A model generated the notes under the pieces. That model searched no databases. It had not been told where the DNA came from and saw nothing but the letters and a program-made list of their open reading frames with translations. Position numbers and translations under genes: made by a program. A DNA stretch of 33,213 bases from Thermoanaerobaculia bacterium. Its GTDB lineage: Bacteria; Acidobacteriota; Thermoanaerobaculia; Multivoradales; JAGPDF01. This document shows, in pieces, positions 1-7,832 of this stretch. The stretch lies in assembly GCA_017998715.1 (NCBI GenBank), contig JAGOCP010000008.1, positions 1 through 33,213 on the forward strand. Reading direction: 5' to 3'. Each line of letters opens with the position of its first letter. Position 1 is the first letter of the stretch.

Positions 1-144
1 CCGCCGCAGCCGGCAGGCGACTCCGGCACCGGCCCCAACGACGCTGCCACCGCTACCCCCGCTACCGCCCAACTGAGGCGCGCCGGCGGGCGCGCGACCG
101 AGCGCTCCGTCGCTCGACTGCGAGTGGCGCAGCGAATCCGTTAG
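1..144 (+). CDS. possible 3' end of an upstream gene (frame uncertain)
   Basis: The window opens inside sequence that can be read as the tail of an upstream gene. Frame 1 stays open to a TAG at 142-144 and has good GC at third codon positions; it gives a Pro/Ala/Thr-rich then Arg-rich tail. Frame 2 is also plausible, giving a proline-rich tail that stops at 74-76. Neither tail has a recognisable domain, so no function can be given and the frame choice is a guess. Confidence 0.25.
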   Translation, partial: PPQPAGDSGTGPNDAATATPATAQLRRAGGRATERSVARLRVAQRIR

Positions 145-152
145 GATTCGTT
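131..152 (+). promoter_or_regulatory. hairpin overlapping a TAGGAT -10-like element before the molybdoenzyme operon
   Basis: CGAATCC (133-139) and GGATTCG (144-150) form a perfect 7-bp stem around a GTTA loop, extendable to 9 pairs with one G-T wobble. The right arm overlaps TAGGAT (142-147), which ends 11 nt before the ATG at 159. No clear Shine-Dalgarno sequence precedes that ATG. The element could be a short-leader promoter, an operator, or a weak terminator for the upstream gene; there is no T-tract. Confidence 0.3.
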
Positions 153-158
153 CCTCCA

Positions 159-1733
159 ATGCTCGATCGCGACGTTGCGCCCGCCGAAGAGACTCTTGTG
201 CGCTGGGCGAAGGTGGTCGATCAGTCGAGCTGCATCGGCTGTCACGCCTGCACGACGGCTTGCAAGTCGGAGAACGAGGTGCCGCTCGGCGTCACCCGGA
301 CCTTCGTCAAATACGTCGATGTCGGGACCTTCCCGACGGCGCGCCGCAACTATCAGGTCACGCGCTGCAACCAGTGCGCTGACGCTCCGTGCGTCGCCGC
401 CTGCCCGACGAAGGCGATGCATGTGCGGCCGGACGGCATCGTCGACTTCGAGAAGGACGTCTGCATCGGCTGCAAGGCGTGCATCGCCGCCTGCCCCTAC
501 GACGCGATCTTCATCAACCCCGAGGATCACTCGGCCGAGAAGTGCAACTTCTGCGCGCACCGCCTCGACGTCGGCCTCGAGCCGGCCTGCGTCGTCGTCT
601 GCCCGACGCAGGCGATCCTCATCGGCGACCTGAACGACCCGGAATCCAGGGTGTCGCAGATCGTCCACCGCGACCCGGTCGCCGTGCGCCGGCCGGAGAA
701 GGACACGCAGCCCAAGCTCTTCTACAAGCACGGCACCCAGGCGACGCTCGATCCGCTCGCCGCACAGCGTCCCGGCGGCGGCACCTTCCTGTGGAGCGAG
801 CAGCGCGCCGGCGGCCAGCACGTCGTCGGCGGCCATCCCGCGGAGGCCAACCGGCAGGGCGCGAACTCCTCGGCCGCGGCGATGCTCGCCTACGACATTC
901 CCCACAAGGCGCCGTGGGACTGGCGCGTGAGTCTCTACACGGTGACCAAGGCGATCGCCGCCGGCGTCTATATCGTGCCGCTCCTCCTCCTGCTCGCCGG
1001 GAAGATCGCCGCGACGAGCGCGCTCTGGATCTGGGGAGCGCCGATCCTCGGGCTGATCTTCCTCGCCATCACCGGCGGCCTGCTGATCTCGGATCTCACT
1101 CACCCGACGCGCTTCTACATGATCTTCACCCGGCCGCAGTGGCGAAGCTGGCTGGTCCGCGGAGCCTTCCTGATCGCTGGCTACGGCGCCGTGCTGACCC
1201 TGCACCTGCTCGCAGTCTGGAGCGGAAAGACGGAGATGCTGCTGCCGCTTGCCGTCGCCGGAGCGCCCTTCGCGCTGGCCACCGCGATCTACACGGCCTT
1301 CCTTTTCGCCCAGGCGAAAGCCAGAGATCTCTGGCAAAGCGCGCTCCTGCCGCCGCACATGACGGTGCAGACCGTCCTCGGCGGCGCCGGCGCGACGCTG
1401 CTGCTGGCCCTCGCGGTAGAACCGCAAGCGTCGCCTTCCCTTTACTGGACGCTTTTTCTTTCCGTGGCACTGCACCTGCTGCTCCTTGCCGGAGAGATCT
1501 TCCTGCCTCATGGCACTGCGCACGCCCGCCTGGCGGTTTGGGAGATGACGAAAGGGAGATTCAGGGGCTACTTCGTCGCCGGCGGGCTGCTGCTGGCGGC
1601 GACCCTCGCCGCGCCCTGGGTCGCCCCGGCTTCGCCGTTGGTCGTGGCGATCGCCGCGATCGCGGCGATCGCGGGTCTGCTGGCGCACGAACACGCTTAC
1701 GTTCAGGCCGGCCAGTCGGTGCCGCTCGCATGA
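159..1733 (+). CDS. fused 4x[4Fe-4S] ferredoxin / NrfD-DmsC-like membrane subunit of a molybdoenzyme
   Basis: This 524-aa protein joins two subunits that are separate in most DMSO reductase, polysulfide reductase or sulfite dehydrogenase complexes. Residues about 20-190 hold four four-cysteine clusters (starting SCIGCHAC, RCNQCADAPC, VCIGCKAC and KCNFC), as expected for an electron-wiring subunit with four [4Fe-4S] centres. A low-complexity linker (about 200-250) follows. From about residue 255 to the end are roughly eight hydrophobic segments typical of a quinone-reactive NrfD/DmsC anchor. The gene lies 10 bp upstream of the catalytic subunit, so the two should form one complex moving electrons between the quinone pool and the molybdenum site. 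ATG at 159 is used; an in-frame GTG at 198 also keeps every cluster. The electron direction cannot be read from the sequence. Confidence 0.85.
   Translation: MLDRDVAPAEETLVRWAKVVDQSSCIGCHACTTACKSENEVPLGVTRTFVKYVDVGTFPTARRNYQVTRCNQCADAPCVAACPTKAMHVRPDGIVDFEKDVCIGCKACIAACPYDAIFINPEDHSAEKCNFCAHRLDVGLEPACVVVCPTQAILIGDLNDPESRVSQIVHRDPVAVRRPEKDTQPKLFYKHGTQATLDPLAAQRPGGGTFLWSEQRAGGQHVVGGHPAEANRQGANSSAAAMLAYDIPHKAPWDWRVSLYTVTKAIAAGVYIVPLLLLLAGKIAATSALWIWGAPILGLIFLAITGGLLISDLTHPTRFYMIFTRPQWRSWLVRGAFLIAGYGAVLTLHLLAVWSGKTEMLLPLAVAGAPFALATAIYTAFLFAQAKARDLWQSALLPPHMTVQTVLGGAGATLLLALAVEPQASPSLYWTLFLSVALHLLLLAGEIFLPHGTAHARLAVWEMTKGRFRGYFVAGGLLLAATLAAPWVAPASPLVVAIAAIAAIAGLLAHEHAYVQAGQSVPLA
1647..1672. repeat. 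26-bp perfect palindrome built from three GCGATCGC units
   Basis: Three tandem 9-bp units of GCGATCGC plus one base form a perfect 26-bp palindrome centred between 1659 and 1660. It lies in the codons of the last membrane helix of the ferredoxin/NrfD fusion, where it encodes Ala-Ile-Ala repeats. The octamer is the same as the cyanobacterial HIP1 element. Here the peptide repeat is enough to explain it. Confidence 0.6.
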
Positions 1734-1743
1734 GGAGCCCGCG

Positions 1744-4677
1744 ATGAGCTCGAAGAACCCTCCGAAACCGCCGGCGAAGCCGGCGCGGGTCCGGGCCTCG
1801 AAGAGCGAGACGGAAGCGCGCGGTGAGACCTTCTATCCCGGGCCGAGCCGCTCCCAGCTCGGCGCCTATCCGCCACAGGAGCGCTGGGACGACTGGGTCG
1901 AGCTCGACTCGAAATCGTGGCCCGAGCGGGTGGAGAAGCGCTACCGCCTGGTGCCGACGACCTGCTTCAACTGCGAATCGGCCTGCGGCCTGCTCGCCTA
2001 TGTCGATCGCGAGACCGGCGAGATCCGCAAGTTCGAGGGCAATCCGGAGCATCCCGGCTCACGCGGCCGCAACTGCGCCAAGGGCCCGGCGACGCTCAAC
2101 CAGATCCAGGATCCCGACCGCATTCTCTTCCCCCTGAAGCGCACTGGTGAGCGCGGCTCCGGCCAGTGGAAGAGAGTCTCGTGGGACGAAGCACTCGACG
2201 ACATCGCCGGACGGATCTCGAAAGCGATCCGCGACGGCCGCCAGAACGAGGTCATGTACCACGTCGGCCGGCCGGGCGAGGACGGCTTCACCGAGCGCGT
2301 CCTCGCCGCCTGGGGGGTCGACGGCCACAACTCGCACACCAACATCTGCTCCGCCGCGGCGCGCGCCGGCTACGAGCTCTGGTGCGGCATCGACCGCCCG
2401 AGCCCCGACCACGCCCGCGCCAAGGTGATCTACCTCGTCTCCTCGCATCTCGAGGCCGGCCACTACTTCAATCCGCACGCCCAGCGCATTCTCGAGGGCA
2501 AGAAGAACGGCGCCAAGTTGATCGTCGTCGACACCCGCCTGTCGAACAGCGCCACCCACGCCGACCACTGGCTGGCGCCGCAGCCGGGCTCCGAGGCGGC
2601 GATGCATCTCGCCTTCGCCAACTACATCATCCAGGAGAAGCGCTACGACCGCGAGTTCGTGCGCCGCTGGTGGAACTGGCAGGAGTACCTGGCTGAGCTC
2701 CACCCGGACGCCCCGGCGACCTTCGAGTCGTTCGAGGAGAAGCTGGCAGCGGAGTACGCTGAATACACCTTCGAGTTCGCGGCTGCCGAGTCCGGGGTCG
2801 CGGAAGCGACCCTTCGAGACGTCGCCGAGCTCGTCGCCGCGGCCGGCACCCGCCTATCGACCCATACCTGGCGCAGCGCGACCGCCGGCAACGAAGGCGG
2901 CTGGCAGGTGGCGCGCACGCTCTTCCTGTTGAACGCCCTGCTCGGCGCCATCGCCACCGAGGGCGGCACCTATCCCAACGCATGGAACAAGTTCGTGCCG
3001 CGGCCGATCCACCTGCCGAAGCAGCACCCCGACAAGTGGAACGAGCTCAACTGGCCGCTCGAGTTTCCGCTGTCGATGTACGAGATGTCGTTCCTCTTGC
3101 CGCATTTCCTGCTCGAAGGGCGCGGCAAGCTCGACGTCTACTTCACCCGCGTCTACAACCCGGTGTGGACCAACCCGGACGGCTTCCGCTGGATCGAAGC
3201 GCTCACCGACGAGGCGAAGGTCGGTCTGCACATCGCCCTCACCCCGACCTGGAACGAGACCGCCCTCTTCGCCGACTACGTGCTGCCGATGGGGTTGGCG
3301 TCCGAGCGCCACGATACCCACTCCTACGAAACCCAGGACGGCCAGTGGCTGGGCTTCCGCCAGCCGGTCCAGCGGGCGGCGCGCGAGCGTGACGGCGAGA
3401 CCATCACCGACAGCCGGCAGACGAATCCCGGCGAAGTCTGGGAGGAGAACGAGTTCTGGCTCGAGCTCACCTGGCGCATAGACCGCGACGGCGCGCTGGG
3501 CATTCGCGGCTTCGCCGAGTCGAAAGCGACGCCGGGGACCCGTCTCCCGGTGGAGGAGTACTACCGCCACATCTTCGAGAATTCGGTGCCCGGTCTGCCG
3601 GCGAAGGCCGCTGCGGCCGGTCTCGATCCGCTCGCCTACATGCGGCGCTTCGGTGCTTTCGAAGTGTCGAAGGACGTCGGGCAGCTGTTCGAAGTGGAGG
3701 TTCCGGAGAGCGAGCTGGTCGATATCGCGGAGGATCGCTTCGGCCGGGTGTACACCCGCGCGGCGGCCGCGGCGGCGGTCAACCTCGCGCCGACCGGGGC
3801 GCCGGCGGGCGACGCCGACGGCCGGCGGGCGGTCGGCGTGCGCGTCGACGGCAAGGTCCTGCGCGGTTTTCCGACCCCCTCGGGCAAGCTCGAGTTCTTC
3901 TCGACCACCCTCGCGCAGTGGGGCTGGCGCGAGGTCGCTCTTCCCGGCTACATCGTCAGCCACGTCCATCCCCGTCGTCTCGAGCCGGGGCAGATGCCGC
4001 TGATCTCGACCTTCCGCCTGCCGGTGCACGTCCACACGCGCAGCGCCAACGCCAAGTGGCTCGACGAAATCGCGCACTCGAATCCGCTCTGGCTCCATCC
4101 GACCGACGCCACCCGTTTGGACCTCGCGACCGGCGATCTGGTGCGGGTCGAGACCGAGATCGGCCACTTCGTGGTCAAGGCCTGGGTCACCGAGGGCATC
4201 CGGCCGGGGGTGGTCGCCTGCTCGCATCACATGGGGCGCTGGAAGCTCGAGAACGGTAGCGGACAGAATCAGGGCCAGCGCCAGATGATGGCGACGGTCG
4301 CCCTCGACCGCTCGGGATCGGACTGGGGTCTGCGTCGCGAGCGCGGGGTCGAACCCTACGCCTCGAGCGATCCCGACACGCTGCGCATCTGGTGGAGTGA
4401 CGCCGGAGTGCACCAGAACCTGACCTTCCCGGTCCATCCCGACCCGATCTCCGGCATGCACTGCTGGCATCAGGCGGTGCGGGTGACCAAGGCCCTGCCG
4501 GGCGACGGCTACGGCGACATCGCCGTCGACACCGACAAGTCGCAGCGCGCCTACGAGAACTGGCTCGCCAAGTGCCGCCCGGCCGACCGCCACTCCCCGG
4601 ACGGCACCCGTCGCCCCGCCTGGCTCATCCGCCCGGTCAAACCGACCCCCAAGGCCTACAAACTGCCCGAAAAGTAG
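1744..4677 (+). CDS. molybdopterin oxidoreductase catalytic subunit (DMSO reductase / CISM superfamily)
   Basis: This is a 977-aa large subunit of a complex iron-sulfur molybdoenzyme. The N-terminal [4Fe-4S] motif is C74-x2-C77-x3-C81 with C111 (in GRNCAKG). The middle holds the molybdopterin oxidoreductase domains, and about residues 750-900 the dinucleotide-binding domain (GDLVRVETEIGHFVVKAW). C202, in SHTNICSA, sits where the family places its molybdenum ligand, so a cysteine-ligated Mo is predicted. There is no twin-arginine signal; the first 70 residues are Pro/Lys-rich, so the subunit probably faces the cytoplasm, as in SoeA-type sulfite dehydrogenases. A GAGGAG ribosome site (1732-1737) overlaps the stop of the upstream electron-transfer subunit, indicating tight coupling. 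Sulfur compounds or formate are possible substrates by family analogy, but I cannot assign one. Confidence 0.85.
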   Translation: MSSKNPPKPPAKPARVRASKSETEARGETFYPGPSRSQLGAYPPQERWDDWVELDSKSWPERVEKRYRLVPTTCFNCESACGLLAYVDRETGEIRKFEGNPEHPGSRGRNCAKGPATLNQIQDPDRILFPLKRTGERGSGQWKRVSWDEALDDIAGRISKAIRDGRQNEVMYHVGRPGEDGFTERVLAAWGVDGHNSHTNICSAAARAGYELWCGIDRPSPDHARAKVIYLVSSHLEAGHYFNPHAQRILEGKKNGAKLIVVDTRLSNSATHADHWLAPQPGSEAAMHLAFANYIIQEKRYDREFVRRWWNWQEYLAELHPDAPATFESFEEKLAAEYAEYTFEFAAAESGVAEATLRDVAELVAAAGTRLSTHTWRSATAGNEGGWQVARTLFLLNALLGAIATEGGTYPNAWNKFVPRPIHLPKQHPDKWNELNWPLEFPLSMYEMSFLLPHFLLEGRGKLDVYFTRVYNPVWTNPDGFRWIEALTDEAKVGLHIALTPTWNETALFADYVLPMGLASERHDTHSYETQDGQWLGFRQPVQRAARERDGETITDSRQTNPGEVWEENEFWLELTWRIDRDGALGIRGFAESKATPGTRLPVEEYYRHIFENSVPGLPAKAAAAGLDPLAYMRRFGAFEVSKDVGQLFEVEVPESELVDIAEDRFGRVYTRAAAAAAVNLAPTGAPAGDADGRRAVGVRVDGKVLRGFPTPSGKLEFFSTTLAQWGWREVALPGYIVSHVHPRRLEPGQMPLISTFRLPVHVHTRSANAKWLDEIAHSNPLWLHPTDATRLDLATGDLVRVETEIGHFVVKAWVTEGIRPGVVACSHHMGRWKLENGSGQNQGQRQMMATVALDRSGSDWGLRRERGVEPYASSDPDTLRIWWSDAGVHQNLTFPVHPDPISGMHCWHQAVRVTKALPGDGYGDIAVDTDKSQRAYENWLAKCRPADRHSPDGTRRPAWLIRPVKPTPKAYKLPEK

Positions 4678-4708
4678 GCGTCTGGGGGGGAAACGGCCCG
4701 GTTTTTGA

Positions 4709-4714
4709 TATAAG
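4709..4714 (+). promoter_or_regulatory. TATAAG -10-like element upstream of the 182-aa protein / xseAB operon
   Basis: TATAAG, within an unusually AT-rich patch (TTTTTGATATAAG) in GC-rich DNA, lies 24 nt before the ATG at 4739. A GGAGGG ribosome site falls in between. No convincing -35 hexamer is visible. Confidence 0.4.
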
Positions 4715-4738
4715 GGTCCGTTCGGAGGGACGAAAACC

Positions 4739-5287
4739 ATGGCCTCACGCCGCCTATTGAACCGGATCTACTACTTCACCGTCGAGGACGAAGGCATCCT
4801 CGGCGAGGCTTTCCCCAAGTTCGAGCAGCAGAGCTTCTGCCTCGCCTACAAGGTCCTCGGCACCGACGACGTCTTCGTGACCTCGTCCGAGACCAAGGAG
4901 GCGATGGACCGGCACGACGTGCCGTACAACCTGCTGGCGGAGGAGGAGGCCGGCAAGATCGCCCTGCTCCACACCCCGCAGTCGAAGGAGGAGCTGGCCG
5001 ACCACGAGGATGCCTTGAAGTCGCTGATCCTCGCCCACCGGTCGATTGCCGCCGCCTGTGTCGGGGTCAACGGCGACGCCGACCTCGGGATTGCCCTTTC
5101 GAATGGCGCCCAGGACTTCACCTACTTCACCGCTCCGGCCGGCCACACCTTCATCTTCCGGCTGTTCACCGATCGCAAAGAGGCCGTGCAGTTCATGAAG
5201 AAGCGCACCGGCGGCGACAAGAAGTCGGTCGAGTGGGCGGAGACGATTCCGTTGGCCACCGCCAAGGAGCTGCAGAGCTATCACTGA
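4739..5287 (+). CDS. uncharacterised 182-aa cytoplasmic protein upstream of xseA
   Basis: I do not recognise this protein. It is 182 aa, has no signal peptide or membrane helix, and looks globular: mixed charge, an aromatic N-terminus (RIYYFTVEDEG), and a central acidic/helical stretch around LAEEEAGKI and SKEELADHEDALKSL. It has two cysteines and no obvious catalytic motif. The ATG follows a good GGAGGG ribosome site, and a TATAAG element sits 24 nt upstream. Its stop codon overlaps the proposed start of xseA, so it heads an operon with the exonuclease VII genes. That would fit a role in DNA metabolism or simple co-regulation. A late accessory gene of the preceding molybdoenzyme operon is also possible. 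Confidence 0.8.
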   Translation: MASRRLLNRIYYFTVEDEGILGEAFPKFEQQSFCLAYKVLGTDDVFVTSSETKEAMDRHDVPYNLLAEEEAGKIALLHTPQSKEELADHEDALKSLILAHRSIAAACVGVNGDADLGIALSNGAQDFTYFTAPAGHTFIFRLFTDRKEAVQFMKKRTGGDKKSVEWAETIPLATAKELQSYH

Positions 5288-6560
5288 TACCGAGCCGACC
5301 TATTCCGTCTCCCAGCTCGGCCGGGAGATCAAGGATCTTCTGGCCGAGGCGTTCGCTTCGGTCTGGGTGGTCGGTGAGGTGCAGCGCCTGCGCCCGAGCG
5401 CCGCTGGCCACCAGTACTTCGATCTCGTGGAGAAGGGTGAAGGGGCGGCGCGCGATCAGGTCGCGGGCGTCCTCTCGGCGGTCATCTGGAAGGGCGAGTA
5501 TCTGCGTCTGCGTCCGGTGCTCGAGCGCGCTGGCGAGCGTCTCGCGGATGGCCTCCGCATCCGCTGCCGGGTGAGCGTCGACTTCTACCCCCCTGGCGGC
5601 CGCCTGCAGGTCCAGATCCGCGAGATCGATCCCACCTTCACCCTCGGCGATCTGGCGAAGCGCCGCCAGGAGACCCTCCTGGCGCTCGCCGAGGCCGGGC
5701 TGATGGAGCGCAACAAGGCCCTCGCGCTGCCGCCGTTGCCGCTGGCGATCGCCCTCGTGACTTCGGCCGGAAGCGCCGCCTACCACGACTTCCTCGCCAC
5801 GTTGCAGGAAAGCGGCTACGCCTTCCGGGTGCTGCTGGTGCATTCCGCCGTGCAGGGCGCCGAAGCCGAGCGCACGCTCCCGGGTGCGCTCGCGCTGGCC
5901 GCCGCGAGCGCCTGCGACTGCGTCGTGCTGATTCGCGGCGGCGGCGCCAAGAGCGACCTCGCGGTCTTCGATAGCCAGGCGGTCGCCGAGGCGGTGGCGC
6001 GAGCACCGAAGCCGGTGTTGACCGGCCTCGGCCACGAGATCGACGAAGCGGTCGCCGACCTCGTCGCCTGGCGCTCGTTCAAGACGCCGACCAAGGTGGC
6101 CGAAGAGCTGGTCGCCCGGATCGCCAACGCCGAGCTGGCCATCGCGCGCCTGCGCGAGCAGCTGGCGCGCCAGGCGCGACTCACGGTGGCGGAGGCCGAC
6201 GGCCGCCTGGCACGCGCCGAACGCCGGGCGGTGGCGGCGCGGGCGCGACTGGCGCAGGCCGGACTGCGCCTCGCGACGCTGGCGGAGGGCCTGCGCCGGG
6301 TCGCCCGGCACCGCCTGCGTTCGGCCGAACAGCAGCTCGCCGGCTGGACGCGGCTGGTGGCCGAGCTCGCCCCGGCGCGAACCCTTCGGCGCGGTTTCAG
6401 CATCACGCGTGATGCGACCGGGGCGGTCCTGCGCGATCCGGCGGCGGTCGCCGCCGGCACACCGATCGAGACCGAGCTTGCCGGCGGTCTGCTGTGGAGC
6501 CGGGTCGAAACCGGAGACCGGAGCGCGCCTGGCGCGCGGCCGGGCGGGGAGAAGAGATGA
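5280..6560 (+). CDS. xseA: exodeoxyribonuclease VII large subunit, with apparent non-canonical AUC start
   Basis: XseA is the catalytic large subunit of exonuclease VII, which degrades single-stranded DNA. An N-terminal OB-fold (YSVSQLGREIKDLL, SGHQYF-like AAGHQYF) is followed by the catalytic domain with SAGSAAYHDF, VLIRGGG and LTGLGHEID. A long helical region follows, then the C-terminal LRRGFSITRD. The conserved N-terminus begins at 5301. No ATG, GTG or TTG lies in frame between the stop at 5196-5198 and GTG 5367, and starting at 5367 would remove about 29 conserved residues. ATC at 5280, 10 nt after AAGGAG (5264-5269), would give a normal M-T-D-T-E-P start and overlap the upstream stop. 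I therefore place the start there; a G-to-C consensus error in ATG is the simplest alternative. The 3' end overlaps xseB as ATGA. Confidence 0.85.
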   Translation: MTDTEPTYSVSQLGREIKDLLAEAFASVWVVGEVQRLRPSAAGHQYFDLVEKGEGAARDQVAGVLSAVIWKGEYLRLRPVLERAGERLADGLRIRCRVSVDFYPPGGRLQVQIREIDPTFTLGDLAKRRQETLLALAEAGLMERNKALALPPLPLAIALVTSAGSAAYHDFLATLQESGYAFRVLLVHSAVQGAEAERTLPGALALAAASACDCVVLIRGGGAKSDLAVFDSQAVAEAVARAPKPVLTGLGHEIDEAVADLVAWRSFKTPTKVAEELVARIANAELAIARLREQLARQARLTVAEADGRLARAERRAVAARARLAQAGLRLATLAEGLRRVARHRLRSAEQQLAGWTRLVAELAPARTLRRGFSITRDATGAVLRDPAAVAAGTPIETELAGGLLWSRVETGDRSAPGARPGGEKR

Positions 6561-6811
6561 GTCCGAAGAAGACCGCAGGACAGGAATCCGAGGCCGTCGC
6601 CGGCGCCGATGCCCCGGCCGAGCCGGGTTTCACCGCCGCGATGCGCGAGCTCGAAGGCATTCTGCAGCGCATCGAGGGGGACGAGCTCGACATCGACCGG
6701 TTGGCGGAGGAGCTGCGCCGCGCCACCGCCCTTCTCGAGCTCTGCCGCGGCAAGATCCGCCGCGCCGAGCTCGAAGTCACCGAGATCGTCCAGAAGCTCG
6801 AACAGGCCTAG
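6557..6811 (+). CDS. xseB: exodeoxyribonuclease VII small subunit
   Basis: This 84-aa product matches the small, helical XseB family. After a charged, flexible N-terminus come FTAAMRELEGILQRIEGDELDID and LEEL-like helices that bind the XseA helical arm. Several small subunits assemble on each large subunit. The chosen ATG (6557) overlaps the xseA stop as ATGA and follows a GGGGAGAAGAG purine run. An upstream in-frame GTG at 6494 would add an unsupported arginine-rich extension within xseA. Coupled translation would keep the subunits in ratio. Confidence 0.9.
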   Translation: MSPKKTAGQESEAVAGADAPAEPGFTAAMRELEGILQRIEGDELDIDRLAEELRRATALLELCRGKIRRAELEVTEIVQKLEQA

Positions 6812-6838
6812 CGCGAAGGTCCGCTGCGGGCGCCGCGC

Positions 6839-7456
6839 TCAGCCGTGCACGGTCGGTGCGATGCCGGCCGCGAGCGCCAGATCGCGATCGAGCTCGAGCC
6901 AGCCGCGGAATCTCTCCGCCAGCGCCTCCGCCGCGACTTCGCGGCCGGCGAGGCGGAAGAAGAGCTGCCAGTGCCGCTTCTCGGCGGGGCCGAGGTCGGC
7001 GAGGAGCCGGGCGACCTCCGGGTCGCTCTCCTGCAGCACCTCGAGCAGGCGGGTGAAGCGCTCGCAGCTCCTCGCCTCGACGATCGCGCCGAAGAGCAGC
7101 CGATCGACCTTCGTCCAAGGACCCTGGCGCTCTTCGATGTGGGCGCGCAGCGACTTCACCCACCGGTTGACCCGGCGGCCCCCCGTCGGCAGCTGCCGGC
7201 GATTCAGGATGGCGACGACGCGACGGAAGTGCTGGATCTCCTCGGCGGCGAGATTCGCCGCCGCCTCGACCAGCTCGAAGTCGTCCGGATACCAGCCGGC
7301 GAGCGACAGCGCGTAGAGCGCCACCTGCTGCTCGCAAACGGCATGGTCGGCGAGGAAGATCGGCAGATTCGCCGCCGCGAGCTCGGCCCAGGCCGGCTTC
7401 GTCGCGACGAGGAGCGGAAGCTCCTTCGCCACCTCGTCGTAGGAAACGCTCGGCAC
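6839..7456 (-). CDS. miaE: MiaE-like tRNA-(ms2io6A) hydroxylase, di-iron ferritin-like
   Basis: This 205-aa protein belongs to the MiaE family, non-haem di-iron enzymes that hydroxylate the isopentenyl group of ms2i6A37 in tRNA. The di-iron residues are visible in two ExxH pairs: EEIQHF and EKRHWQLF. They are supported by the glutamate of LADHAVCEQQ and by EARSCERF, a hallmark of the family. I use the GTG at 7456, just after the stop of the upstream small membrane protein gene, because the protein then starts where MiaE proteins of this size class start. An ATG at 7540 would add 28 low-complexity residues and overlap the neighbouring gene. No other tRNA modification gene is adjacent. Confidence 0.8.
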   Translation of the reverse strand: MPSVSYDEVAKELPLLVATKPAWAELAAANLPIFLADHAVCEQQVALYALSLAGWYPDDFELVEAAANLAAEEIQHFRRVVAILNRRQLPTGGRRVNRWVKSLRAHIEERQGPWTKVDRLLFGAIVEARSCERFTRLLEVLQESDPEVARLLADLGPAEKRHWQLFFRLAGREVAAEALAERFRGWLELDRDLALAAGIAPTVHG

Positions 7457-7466
7457 TGGCCGCAAG

Positions 7467-7775
7467 CTACTGCCTTCTCGCCGCGTCGATGTCGAAGGCG
7501 ACCGGCCGCGCGGCTTTGGCGTCGGGGCGGGCGACGCCATCCTCGCGCAGATCCTCGCGAATCAGCAGCTCGAGGAAGAGCTCGCGGACGCCGGTGCGGC
7601 CGCGCTGTTTGAAGATCCGGCGGATCTCGCGCGGCGTCACCCGGATGCCGGTCATCGCGCGCAGGTACTGGCTGAAGACCCGCGGCCGCGAGGCAAAGCT
7701 CACGACCAGCAGGAGCAGCAGAACGACCGCACAGCCGAGCAGAATGAAGGTGGGATTGGCGAGCATGTTGAGCAT
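7467..7775 (-). CDS. small single-pass membrane protein of unknown function
   Basis: This 102-aa protein is not recognised. It has one strong N-terminal transmembrane helix (about residues 10-31: FILLGCAVVLLLLLVVSFA). A basic cytoplasmic tail follows (RVTPREIRRIFKQRGRTGVRELFLELLI) with helical potential. The ATG at 7775 is chosen because the hydrophobic segment begins right after it. A TAGGAT element ends 10 nt upstream, and the gene diverges from moeB. The miaE-like gene follows within about 10 bp, so the two are probably co-transcribed. Confidence 0.65.
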   Translation of the reverse strand: MLNMLANPTFILLGCAVVLLLLLVVSFASRPRVFSQYLRAMTGIRVTPREIRRIFKQRGRTGVRELFLELLIREDLREDGVARPDAKAARPVAFDIDAARRQ

Positions 7776-7785
7776 CGGTGTCGCG

Positions 7786-7791
7786 ATCCTA
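7786..7791 (-). promoter_or_regulatory. TAGGAT -10-like element for the small membrane protein gene
   Basis: TAGGAT on the minus strand is separated by 10 nt from the ATG at 7775. This spacing would give a leader of only a few bases. No -35 match is seen. Confidence 0.35.
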
Positions 7792-7832
7792 GCGCTTTCG
7801 CGTCCGCAGGTGCCTGGATCGCGGCGCCGCGG

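Noticed and set aside
2854-4740. 628-codon minus-strand open frame opposite the molybdoenzyme gene
   Set aside because: No recognisable domain, and the plus strand encodes a well-matched molybdopterin enzyme.
6810-6839. AGCGCG/CGCGCT inverted repeat between convergent xseB and miaE
   Set aside because: The 18-nt loop and lack of any T-tract make a terminator claim too weak.
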